In this document: in pieces, positions 44,493-52,423 of the stretch
How positions within the stretch are numbered: position 1 is the first letter of the stretch
Layout: each line of letters opens with the position of its first letter
Source of the DNA: Paracholeplasma brassicae
GTDB taxonomy: Bacteria; Bacillota_I; Bacilli_A; Acholeplasmatales; UBA5453
Length of the DNA stretch: 64,000 nt
Direction of reading: 5' to 3'
NCBI RefSeq assembly: GCF_000967915.1
Contig: NC_022549.1
Span: 1,600,366-1,664,365 of the forward strand
Notes under the pieces: model-generated
The model's input: only the letters and a program-made list of their open reading frames with translations
Database searches by the model: none
What the model was told of the DNA's origin: nothing
Translations under genes and position numbers: made by a program

Positions 44493-46343
44493 TTACATCT
44501 TTTCTAACATTAAATCCGTTAAGTTTTTAGCAAACTCGCTAGGATCTTCAATTGGATAACCTTCAATCAATAGTGCTTGATGGTATAAGATACTTGCGTA
44601 TTTATCAAGTTTGGTTGCGTCATTCTCAAAGACTTGTTTTAACTGAACAAAAATTGGGTGATCTGGATTAATCTCTAAGATTTTCGATGCCTTAACGTCA
44701 CTTTGATTTGGCATTTGTTTTAGTACTTTTTCCATTTCAAGTGAGATGCCTTCACCAGAGACTAAGCACACCGGTGCGTCTTTTAGACGTCTTGATAACT
44801 TCACGTCACTGACTTTGTCATTAAGTGCGCCTTTAATGGCACCTAAGATGTCTTTGGCTTCTTTTTCTTTCTTATCGATTTCTTTTTTCTTTTTGTCGCT
44901 CGCCACATCCAAATCAGCGGTTTGGATCGACTTAAAGTTCATGTCTTCGTATTTCATCATGACTTGAATCATGAATTCATCGATTTCATCGGTGAAGAAT
45001 AACACTTCAAACCCTTCTTCTTTCATCACATCCATTTGTGGTAGATTCATGATGGCTTGTTTGGTTTTACCGGTTGCGTAATAAATGTCTTTTTGATTTT
45101 CTTTCTTACGACTGACGTATTCTTTTAAGGTAATGTAGTCATCACTTTGACTCGTCTTAAATAAGAGTAAGTCTTGAAGTAAGTCTTTATTTAAACCAAA
45201 CTGGTTGTAAATCCCATACTTGAGTGTGTTTTTATAAGCTTCATAAAAACTCACGTATAATTCTCTTTCGCTTTCAAGCATACGTTCTAATTCACTCTTG
45301 ATTTTTTTATCTAAGTTTTGTTGGATTTTCTTTAATTGCTTGTCGTGTTGTAACAACTCTCTTGAGATGTTTAATGATAAATCACTCGAATCAACTAAGC
45401 CTTTAACAAACTTAAAGTGATCGCTGATGAGATCCTTATTCTTGTCTTGGATAAAAACACCCTTAGAGTAAAGTTGCAAGCCTTTTTCATAGGATTCACT
45501 GTAAAAATCATACGGTGGGCGTTTTGGAATAAATAGTAATGCTTGATACTCTAACAACCCTTCGACTTTTGTGTGTATCGTCTTTAACGGTTCTTCGTAA
45601 TCATTAAACTGATGTTTATAAAACGCATTTAAAGCCTCATCGGTAATTTCATTCTTATCTTTTTTCCAAATTGGTGTCATTTGGTTGAGTGTGTTTTCTA
45701 AGTCCGATGCTAAATAGATTGGGTATCTAACGTAGTCAGAATATTTTTTAACCAAACTCTTAATCTCATAGTCTTCTAAGAACTGGCTAAACTTCTCTTC
45801 ATTCTCTTCGTTTTCTTCTTCATCTTTTCTGAGGTATAAGATGATTTCAGTACCTACTTCTTCTTTATCTATCGCTTCAATCGTATAGGTGTCAACGCCA
45901 TTAGAACGCCATAAGTACCCCATATCTGAATAAGGGCTCTTTGTTTTTACAACAACCTCATCGGATACGATGAAGGAAGAATAAAACCCAACCCCAAATT
46001 GACCAATGATATCGACGTCTTTACTGTCTAGTTTTTCCATAAATGATTTTGATCCACTTTGGGCAATGGTTCCTAGGTTTTCAATTAACTCTTCTTCGGT
46101 AAACCCAATCCCATTATCCTTAATCGATATGGTGTGTTCGTCTTTGTTTAACGTGATGATGATTTTATAGTCCGCAGAGCCTACTTGTTCATCGGTTAAA
46201 GACAAATAGTGTCTTTTGTCAATTGCGTCACTACTATTGGAAATAAGTTCCCTTAAAAAGATTTCTTTTTGTGTGTAAATCGAATGAGTCATTAAATGAA
46301 GTAGCTTCTTTGACTCGGTTTTGAATTGATTTGTTTTTTTCAT
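44493..46343 (-). CDS. htpG: Chaperone HtpG (Hsp90)
   Basis: This is a 616-residue Hsp90 starting at ATG 46343 with GGAGG seven bases upstream; the open frame continues further upstream into the transposon without a ribosome site. N-terminal ATPase motifs are ELISNSSDAIDK (catalytic Glu), DNGIGFTEEELIENLGTIAQSG and IGQFGVGFYSSFIVSD. The middle domain contains NISRELLQ with the ATPase Arg. The C-terminal dimer domain ends without the eukaryotic MEEVD. It helps refold client proteins after stress. A CIRCE-like element overlaps its promoter, pointing to HrcA control. Confidence 0.95.
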   Translation of the reverse strand: MKKTNQFKTESKKLLHLMTHSIYTQKEIFLRELISNSSDAIDKRHYLSLTDEQVGSADYKIIITLNKDEHTISIKDNGIGFTEEELIENLGTIAQSGSKSFMEKLDSKDVDIIGQFGVGFYSSFIVSDEVVVKTKSPYSDMGYLWRSNGVDTYTIEAIDKEEVGTEIILYLRKDEEENEENEEKFSQFLEDYEIKSLVKKYSDYVRYPIYLASDLENTLNQMTPIWKKDKNEITDEALNAFYKHQFNDYEEPLKTIHTKVEGLLEYQALLFIPKRPPYDFYSESYEKGLQLYSKGVFIQDKNKDLISDHFKFVKGLVDSSDLSLNISRELLQHDKQLKKIQQNLDKKIKSELERMLESERELYVSFYEAYKNTLKYGIYNQFGLNKDLLQDLLLFKTSQSDDYITLKEYVSRKKENQKDIYYATGKTKQAIMNLPQMDVMKEEGFEVLFFTDEIDEFMIQVMMKYEDMNFKSIQTADLDVASDKKKKEIDKKEKEAKDILGAIKGALNDKVSDVKLSRRLKDAPVCLVSGEGISLEMEKVLKQMPNQSDVKASKILEINPDHPIFVQLKQVFENDATKLDKYASILYHQALLIEGYPIEDPSEFAKNLTDLMLEKM

Positions 46344-46356
46344 ATGTTCGCCTCCA

Positions 46357-46391
46357 TTAGCAATATTATACCAAGAGTGCCAATTTGTCAA
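46357..46391 (-). promoter_or_regulatory. htpG promoter overlapped by a CIRCE (HrcA) element
   Basis: Plus-strand half-sites TTAGCAATA (46357-46365) and GAGTGCCAA (46375-46383) are exactly 9 bases apart and match the CIRCE halves at 15 of 18 positions. The minus-strand promoter is -35 TTGACA (46386-46391) with -10 TAATAT at 17 bases or TATAAT at 15 bases, so the operator covers it. Confidence 0.82.
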
Positions 46392-46488
46392 GAGGTTGAA
46401 TCTAATGTGTGAAAAAGAAGATAAAAAAAACCGCTCGCATCTAGTCGCTAGACTGAACCGCCCCCTGTCAAGTAGACAGTGGAAATAA

Positions 46489-47319
46489 TTAAATAACTGA
46501 TTCAATTTTTAAGGCTTGATTCCGAAATTCCATCGGAGTTAAGCCTTTTAGTTTTTCTTGGTACCTTTGTTTATTATAAAACTGGATGTATTGATCAATC
46601 GCTACTTTGAGTTGATTGATGTCGTGAAACTGGGTTAAATAGTACATTTCTGATTTAAGTGTACCCCAAAAACTCTCCATCGGTCCATTATCAATACACC
46701 TACCAACTCTAGACATACTGACTGTCATGCTTCTAGAAGTGAGCTTCTTTTGAAACACTTTATTCGTATATTGATACCCGCGGTCACTGTGTACCATCGG
46801 TTTGGCTTCCGGATTAAGTTGGAATGCTTTCTCGAAGGTTTCATTTACCAGTTGGTTATTATTCGATATACCCATTTTGTAACTGATAATACTGGTATCA
46901 CACAGATCGATGATGGCACTTAAGTATAACTTAGTATTCGATCCAATCACCTTGAACTCGGTAACGTCTGTTAACCATTTCTCATTGGGATTATTAGCCT
47001 CAAATTGTCTGTTTAAGACATTCTCTGCTGTGATCTCTGGTCTTACTTTAATATACCCCTTACGCACTCTACGGATAACCGACGATACACCTAATTTCTT
47101 CATCAATCGTCTGATGCGTTTTACATTATAGTTCGTTTGATTCCGCTTATTAATCCATAAAGTCATCCGTCTATAGCCTAAGATACCTTTAAACTCATCA
47201 TGATATTCAAGAATCAATTGAGATAACTCATGATTAATCTTTTCTTCATTTGTTTCTTCATGTTTTAACCACTTATAATAGCTGCTACGAACAATCAAAA
47301 GGATTTCACATAACACCAA
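46489..47319 (-). CDS. IS3-family transposase OrfB (DDE integrase domain)
   Basis: The 276 residues shown begin at a TTG, and no ATG starts the frame. Homology extends upstream in frame (KYKTIKGLHEAKNYPIL), so it is normally made as an OrfAB fusion by frameshifting. An HTH_21 region (LGYRRMTLWINKR) precedes the integrase core. The catalytic triad is Asp in WLTDVTEF, Asp in VHSDRGYQY and Glu in NGPMESFWGTLK. It cuts and joins transposon ends. The reading frame stops inside the terminal repeat region. It appears functional. Confidence 0.92.
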   Translation of the reverse strand: MVLCEILLIVRSSYYKWLKHEETNEEKINHELSQLILEYHDEFKGILGYRRMTLWINKRNQTNYNVKRIRRLMKKLGVSSVIRRVRKGYIKVRPEITAENVLNRQFEANNPNEKWLTDVTEFKVIGSNTKLYLSAIIDLCDTSIISYKMGISNNNQLVNETFEKAFQLNPEAKPMVHSDRGYQYTNKVFQKKLTSRSMTVSMSRVGRCIDNGPMESFWGTLKSEMYYLTQFHDINQLKVAIDQYIQFYNKQRYQEKLKGLTPMEFRNQALKIESVI

Positions 47320-47351
47320 AATAGGATAGTTTTTTGCCTCATGAAGCCCTT

Positions 47352-48071
47352 TTATCGTTTTGTATTTGGCTTCTTGGCGGATCTTGCTAAAATATCCCTC
47401 CTTTCGATCTCCTGGAATTTTTTTATGACTTCAGCCTCCATCTCCAGACGTTCATTCTTCCGTCTTAGAAGCTCAACTTCACGTTTTAGTTTCTCAATTT
47501 CACTTAGATTCTCTACAGGCTTTCTCTTGCCTCGTTCGTCCTTTAAACCAGCTTCACCTTCTACGTTGTATTTTCTGACCCAGTTATACACTTGTGAGTA
47601 GGCTGTCTCAAACTTCTCCGCTGCGAGTTTATATTCAAAGTTATGTTCAATCGTCCATTTCACTATATCTAACTTTTCTTCATAACTCACTTTTCTTGAT
47701 TTCGCCATATAAACATACCCCTTTGGATCATACGCTTTGATCTCGTTATGTCTATTATACTTGGAAACCCAACTCTTAATCATTGAGTCTGATGTTATTT
47801 GATATTGTTTGGCCAGTTCTGCGTATGATCCTTTGCCATCGTGGTAAGCTTTAATCACCTCTAATTTGAATGATTTCATATAACTTTGGTTTCTTGGTTT
47901 ATCCTCAAATGCCATACTTCCCATCGATTCATAGTTCCTGACCCATTGTTTAACACTGGATACGTCACATCCTAATTCACATGCGATTTCTAACATTGAC
48001 TTGATTCCTGTTTGATATGCTTTGATTGCTTTGATTTTTGTTTCTTTACTGAATCTTGGTGTTCTTGACAT
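47352..48071 (-). CDS. IS3-family OrfA, DNA-binding protein
   Basis: This is a 239-residue protein from ATG 48071 with GAGGGG upstream. It holds repeated helix-turn-helix segments (KAIKAYQTGIKSMLEIACELG, then LEVIKAYHDGKGSYAELAKQY and LDIVKWTIEHNFEYKLAAEKFE). A leucine-zipper-like coiled coil follows (EIEKLKREVELLRRKNERLE), typical of IS150-type OrfA. It binds the terminal repeats. A run of seven A near its end allows slippage into orfB. Confidence 0.9.
   Translation of the reverse strand: MSRTPRFSKETKIKAIKAYQTGIKSMLEIACELGCDVSSVKQWVRNYESMGSMAFEDKPRNQSYMKSFKLEVIKAYHDGKGSYAELAKQYQITSDSMIKSWVSKYNRHNEIKAYDPKGYVYMAKSRKVSYEEKLDIVKWTIEHNFEYKLAAEKFETAYSQVYNWVRKYNVEGEAGLKDERGKRKPVENLSEIEKLKREVELLRRKNERLEMEAEVIKKFQEIERRDILARSAKKPNTKR
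47418..47424 (-). other. Programmed -1 frameshift site of the IS3 element
   Basis: The orfA frame reads ATA AAA AAA TTC. Slipping back one base gives ATT CCA GGA and then a continuous frame into orfB. A7 slippery sites are standard in IS3 elements. The orfB frame lacks an ATG. Confidence 0.75.
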
Positions 48072-48170
48072 AAGAAAAATCCCCTCTCTGTACACTTCTA
48101 CAAACTTTAATTATTTGTAGTGTCTACTTTAAGGGGATCATATCAGACCTCAACAAGCGGTTTTTTATCA

Positions 48171-49763
48171 TTATCGTCGTTTATTTCGTTTATTTTCATA
48201 CATTTGATCGTCTGCGAGTTTCATGAGCGCTTGACTCTTCATTTCATTTGTTGTCATCGCATAACCAATGCTAACGTCAATTTGGTAATGACTTTTTAGA
48301 TTCAACTCGGTGACGCCTTCTTTTAAACTCACGATTTTGTCATTTAATGAGGCCTCATCTAAGTTCATCAAAACACAGCTAAACTCATCCCCACCAATCC
48401 GAAAGCAGTTATTTTTTTGAAAGACCTGTGTAATTACCCCATACGCCTGGATGATCGCCTCATCACCGACGTTATGCCCGTAGGTATCATTAATCTCTTT
48501 TAAGTGATCTAAATCAAAATAAAACAAATATAGGTTTTTTTCAATCGACTGAAGGTTCTCTTCTAACCTTTTTTCAAACGACAAACGATTATTCGCACCC
48601 GTTAAGTAATCGGTATAGGCTAGTTTTTCAAGCGCACTGGCTTCATAGACTTTTTTAGTATACACATTAATATACTTCAAATAATCATAAAGCATGAACA
48701 CAGAGACAAATAAAAAACCCACAATAACAAACCACGAGGTGTAATTGAATCTACCTATTAAAAAGTAAATAAATTCTGCTAACACAAAAATTAAAAACAC
48801 CCCAAGCACACGAACCGATTTCTTCGCTTCGTTACTTTGTTTTTTTAACCACTCATACAAGAGTAAGCCAACCACCACAATAAATTCTAATATCATCGTG
48901 ATATGAGCGAAAATGACCGATTCAAAATAACCAGCAAGGCCACTAAACTGTAACACAAGCATCATCACAGTGACAAACAAACTCACACTAATCATCACAT
49001 TAAGCACAAGATCATATTTTTTTAACGAGGAAAGTTTAAAGAAATAAAGCATTGGTATTGATATGATACCTAGTGTGATGTAAGACAAGCTTCCAAGCAC
49101 ATCAGGACTACCTATGATAAATTGTAGCAGTCTAGATTCACTAACAATCCAATAAGAAATCAGTAAGAGTGTAATCCCGAAATAGACGTAGTTAGATCGC
49201 TCGTTTTTGTAATACATAAAGCTAATCACAATGATAAATAGCCCAATGATGTTTAACAAAATCCCCATTAAGAATTGTAGCCCATGACTTTGAAAGATAT
49301 AGGCGTATATTTCCGATAAGGTGCCATAGTGTATGTCGTTGATGAGTCCGTTCATACTTTCATAAGGGCTATAAACAACAAGCGTTAGCGTTTCTCCTTC
49401 ACTAATCTCTATGACGTGCCATAAAGAAGCGTACGGGTGATTTTCGTTATTAAACGATTTACTATACACCAACACACCATCAATATAGACAAACAAATCT
49501 TGTAGGGAAGTTCTCAGTAGAAGAAAATCCTCGTCTTTAAACGTCGTCATATCTAAGTCGATCTCAATTGGAAGTTTTGACTCAATTTTTTCTGGGTATT
49601 TCTCATAAGGTGTGCCATTAATGATTAAGGTATCATCGTAACGATTCACCGTTTCGATGGTGAGTTTTTCATTAGAAGAACGATCGAAAACAATCAGCAA
49701 TGAAAAAAACAATACATAGCTTAACATGATTAAAATAGGCATCAATCTTATATGTCTTTTCAT
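48171..49763 (-). CDS. Membrane sensor diguanylate cyclase (7TMR-like plus GGDEF)
   Basis: This is a 530-residue protein from ATG 49763 (GAGG nine bases upstream). One N-terminal helix is followed by an extracellular domain (about 35-165) of the 7TMR-DISM extracellular type (YEKYPEKIESKLPIEIDLDM, LRTSLQDLFVYIDGVLVY). Seven helices follow at about 170-370. The GGDEF domain begins YTDYLTGANNRLSFEKRL, with YFDLDHLKEINDTYGHNVGD and the active site RIGGDEFSCVL. It would turn an extracellular signal into cyclic di-GMP. Its terminator is split by an IS3 element. Confidence 0.9.
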   Translation of the reverse strand: MKRHIRLMPILIMLSYVLFFSLLIVFDRSSNEKLTIETVNRYDDTLIINGTPYEKYPEKIESKLPIEIDLDMTTFKDEDFLLLRTSLQDLFVYIDGVLVYSKSFNNENHPYASLWHVIEISEGETLTLVVYSPYESMNGLINDIHYGTLSEIYAYIFQSHGLQFLMGILLNIIGLFIIVISFMYYKNERSNYVYFGITLLLISYWIVSESRLLQFIIGSPDVLGSLSYITLGIISIPMLYFFKLSSLKKYDLVLNVMISVSLFVTVMMLVLQFSGLAGYFESVIFAHITMILEFIVVVGLLLYEWLKKQSNEAKKSVRVLGVFLIFVLAEFIYFLIGRFNYTSWFVIVGFLFVSVFMLYDYLKYINVYTKKVYEASALEKLAYTDYLTGANNRLSFEKRLEENLQSIEKNLYLFYFDLDHLKEINDTYGHNVGDEAIIQAYGVITQVFQKNNCFRIGGDEFSCVLMNLDEASLNDKIVSLKEGVTELNLKSHYQIDVSIGYAMTTNEMKSQALMKLADDQMYENKRNKRR

Positions 49764-49818
49764 ACGCATTTTCCTCGTTTCTATTTTCATTATATACCAC
49801 AATAACTAATATTATAAT

Positions 49819-50271
49819 TTATACACATTTTTTTATCTTAAGTTGATAGATTGGATCATTGCCATCTAGGTAGTTTGTTTTTACAAAACCTTGTTGTTCA
49901 TAAAAACGAATGGCTCTTTCGTTTTTCACATTGACACTTAAAAACAAATCTGCCACACCTGGATAATCGCTACTAATTGTATCTTTAAACAATTTAAAAA
50001 ATAAGCGTCCATAGCCTTTTTTCTCATATCGATAATCCATTAAAAAGCGATCTAAAAATAAATCCCCCATTGAATTCAACCCTACCATTAAATAGCCAAC
50101 AAATTCGTCTTCTAATTGAAACAGATAGATTTTCCATGCGATATCATAGGCCATTTCATGGTACGCCTTTAATGTGTCTTTCTGACTCTCAATGAATTTT
50201 TCTGATTCCTTTTGAACCTTTAATGACAAAAAGTCCGCTTCGTACTTTGTTTCATATAAAACTAATTTCAT
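49819..50271 (-). CDS. GNAT-family N-acetyltransferase
   Basis: This 150-residue GNAT protein has the acetyl-CoA motif A segment FLMDYRYEKKGYGRLFFKLF, with the pyrophosphate loop K-K-G-Y-G-R. The motif B region is VNVKNERAIRFYEQQGFVKT, typical of family members acting on amines or protein N-termini. The substrate is not predictable; similar proteins act on polyamines. The ribosome site is AAAAAGGAG. It is a cytoplasmic, probably single gene. Confidence 0.88.
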   Translation of the reverse strand: MKLVLYETKYEADFLSLKVQKESEKFIESQKDTLKAYHEMAYDIAWKIYLFQLEDEFVGYLMVGLNSMGDLFLDRFLMDYRYEKKGYGRLFFKLFKDTISSDYPGVADLFLSVNVKNERAIRFYEQQGFVKTNYLDGNDPIYQLKIKKCV

Positions 50272-50296
50272 TTGGTACTCCTTTTTCTAACTTAGA

Positions 50297-50324
50297 TAAA
50301 AACCGCCTAACCTAGGTTAAGCGG
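50297..50324 (-). terminator. Terminator of the FN3-like lipoprotein gene
   Basis: The palindrome CCGCTTAACC/GGTTAGGCGG with one mismatch is followed on the minus strand by TTTTT. Confidence 0.75.
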
Positions 50325-50360
50325 ATAGTGATAAATCCAATTTGAGTGCCGTTTTTATGA

Positions 50361-51353
50361 TCAAAAACATAGGTTAGTATAACGCTCTTTTTGGTTTGGA
50401 TCAAGATATATCAATCGCTCGATGTATTCTTTTTTGATTAACACCTGATCCTCACTAATCACATACTCTTCTTTTTTAATGTTGGGGTTACTTGATAACC
50501 CAACAAATGAGCCCCCATACAAATCAAAGGTAAAAATTAGATCTGAACCGGTATACATGACATCACTACTTGAGGTGATTCTTGGATTAGGGTCAACCGT
50601 CAAATAAATAAATGTCACGTAATTCGTTTCGCCTCTAATTTCAAGCGGATAGATACCATCATTAAACTGATTTAAATAGTCACTAAAGACACTGAGTCGG
50701 TTGTCAATTATTTCATAAGAAGCTTCATCTACTTCATTACCGTTAAAATAGAGAACGCCAAAAAAAGAGGTTTGAAGACTTAATGACGTTTCATCTTTTG
50801 GTTTTGTGTAACCATCCACGTTAATATAAAACTCATGATCATAGACAACAACACCATTAAAAGTCGCTTTTATATGATATAAAACAAGACCATCTAAGGG
50901 CTCATAAGTCAATTGTCGTTCTTCAAGCTCATAGGATTTAACTTCAATGTTCTTATGTTTAACTGACACATGAAATGTTAAATCCGTCACTTCTGTTTGA
51001 AGACGAATAAATGATTCATCATAGATCAGTTCTAATTCAATGTCTTTGATAATGCTAAACTTATAATACTCAGAAAAATAAGACGACGCATCACCTTTAA
51101 CAGTTTTTACCATCACAACATAATTGCCTGTTAGATAATCACTTAAATCCACGAACGTATCTTTCGTTTCAATCAGTTTGTTGTTGATGCTTACGACATA
51201 AGCATCAGCACCACTTACCTCACCCCATGAAAGTAAAGACGTTGATTCACTAAAAACAACCTCTTTTGGAGGGGTTAATATTAATTCCGTTTTTTCTTTT
51301 GAACAGCTCGTTAGCGAGCACATCAATAACATCAATAACAACATTCGTTTCAA
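50361..51353 (-). CDS. Lipoprotein with fibronectin-III-like domain, unknown function
   Basis: This is a 330-residue protein, probably starting at TTG 51353 with AGAGGTG upstream; a GTG at 51362 overlaps that site. The signal peptide ends in the lipobox SLTSC. The first domain (about 35-100) looks like fibronectin type III (STSLLSWGEVSGADAYVVSI and GNYVVMVKTVKGD). The rest is beta-strand-rich without a recognised family. It is surface-anchored and lies next to a secreted nuclease locus, but no functional link is shown. It has its own terminator. Confidence 0.72.
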   Translation of the reverse strand: MKRMLLLMLLMCSLTSCSKEKTELILTPPKEVVFSESTSLLSWGEVSGADAYVVSINNKLIETKDTFVDLSDYLTGNYVVMVKTVKGDASSYFSEYYKFSIIKDIELELIYDESFIRLQTEVTDLTFHVSVKHKNIEVKSYELEERQLTYEPLDGLVLYHIKATFNGVVVYDHEFYINVDGYTKPKDETSLSLQTSFFGVLYFNGNEVDEASYEIIDNRLSVFSDYLNQFNDGIYPLEIRGETNYVTFIYLTVDPNPRITSSSDVMYTGSDLIFTFDLYGGSFVGLSSNPNIKKEEYVISEDQVLIKKEYIERLIYLDPNQKERYTNLCF

Positions 51354-51431
51354 GTAAATCACCTCTGTATTTTATCATATCATAATTTATAAAAATTGGC
51401 ACAAACTCAGTTTAGAGTTTGTGCCAATTAT

Positions 51432-52385
51432 TTAATTAATGAACTGACTTGAATTTGATACTGTAGAAGGATTATTTCCCCACAGTAAAGCAACATAATC
51501 CGGATTATCAATGAATGGATTTCGATTGTTTTGATAGTTATAAATTACTTCATTTCTATTTCGTTCGAAATCATCCACTGGGTCTTCGATGTGCCATTGT
51601 AGAAGTACAGACATCTTAGCCATGTAAGTGCCGTCTTCTTTGTAAGTCGCTTCATCCATCGCGCTTGTAATTACATTGACAATATCGAGATTCGGGTACA
51701 TGACTACCATATAAAATAGTATTCTAGCCACGTCACCCTTATCATCCTCGCCAGGGTAATAAGCGTCATTTGTTGTTGTAAAATCAAAATATTTGTTGCT
51801 TCGTGAGCTGTTTGTTGATTGAATGGTAGCTCTTAAATTATGTAAATCGGTTCCGATATTCTTTGTTGAATTACTTACTCTTGATACTCCAAGTCTAGAA
51901 TTTGGCCATACATGTTCTCTTGTATAAGTGGTTCCGTCCCATGCACCTAAAACTGATTGACGATCATAAATTGTCAATACATTGTTCGAGTTATTTGGGT
52001 CTTGATCAGCTTCATCTAAAATATAACGAGCATCACTATAAGATACCTTAATCATGTCGGCTTGAATGATCGATCTCAATTCTAAAAATAGTGTGTTTCC
52101 TGATAATCCCTCAGCACTACTATAATAAGCAAGCACATCAGGGTTTGATTCAACAACATCAGACACAGTAACGGTAAGCCTTAATTCTGCGGTGTTTCCT
52201 GCATTATCTGTTGCCTGATAAATTAATATATAGGTGCCAGCTATGGATGTATTAACAATCCCGTGACTTAAAAATTCGCAATCAACGGTTTCATCAACAT
52301 TATCTATACCCTCACACCATGTAGAAGCAATAATATCGCTAAAAGGGTCCCCTACAGTGTACGTTAGTATCGCTTCTTCATTCAT
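51432..52385 (-). CDS. Endonuclease I domain, probable C-terminal part of the large secreted nuclease (frame-broken)
   Basis: The frame contains an Ig-like DUF5011-type domain (TYTVGDPFSDIIASTW, ATDNAGNTAELRLTVTV) and a full endonuclease I domain. Motifs are REHVWPNSRLG, TDLHNLRATIQSTNSSRSN, YPGEDDKGDVARI, DPVDDFERNRNEVIY and NNRNPFIDNPDY. The first Met (52385) has no ribosome site and no signal peptide. The same frame continues upstream to about 52430 (VTPIVDNVAPTLS), where it meets the end of the large upstream gene in the other frame. It is therefore most likely the end of one secreted protein of about 1220 residues, broken by a one-base frameshift. If translated alone it would be cytoplasmic, which is unlikely for a nuclease. 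Confidence 0.8.
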   Translation of the reverse strand: MNEEAILTYTVGDPFSDIIASTWCEGIDNVDETVDCEFLSHGIVNTSIAGTYILIYQATDNAGNTAELRLTVTVSDVVESNPDVLAYYSSAEGLSGNTLFLELRSIIQADMIKVSYSDARYILDEADQDPNNSNNVLTIYDRQSVLGAWDGTTYTREHVWPNSRLGVSRVSNSTKNIGTDLHNLRATIQSTNSSRSNKYFDFTTTNDAYYPGEDDKGDVARILFYMVVMYPNLDIVNVITSAMDEATYKEDGTYMAKMSVLLQWHIEDPVDDFERNRNEVIYNYQNNRNPFIDNPDYVALLWGNNPSTVSNSSQFIN

Positions 52386-52423
52386 ACTTAACGTAGGTGC
52401 TACGTTATCAACTATAGGTGTGA

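Larger units (their letters stand above)
46454..48144 (-). mobile_element. IS3-family (IS150-like) insertion sequence
   Basis: Imperfect terminal inverted repeats share the blocks AAGTAGACA and AAATAATTAAA near both ends (46470-46493 and 48108-48131). Candidate 4-base target duplications AGAC flank the element at 46450-46453 and 48145-48148. It carries orfA and orfB in different frames. Both genes look intact, and the element lies between htpG and a GGDEF gene. Exact ends may differ by a few bases. Confidence 0.85.
46420..48169 (-). terminator. Terminator of the 48171 GGDEF gene, split by the IS3 element
   Basis: GATAAAAAACCGCT (48169-48156 on the minus strand) and AGCGGTTTTTTTTATC (46435-46420) are matching arms of one hairpin. 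About 1.7 kb of IS3 element now separates them. Joining the flanks at AGAC restores a normal-sized stem-loop with a T run. Confidence 0.75.

Noticed and set aside
44280-46400. Longer htpG reading frame beginning in the IS3 element
   Set aside because: The extension has no homology to Hsp90, and the GGAGG site fits ATG 46343.
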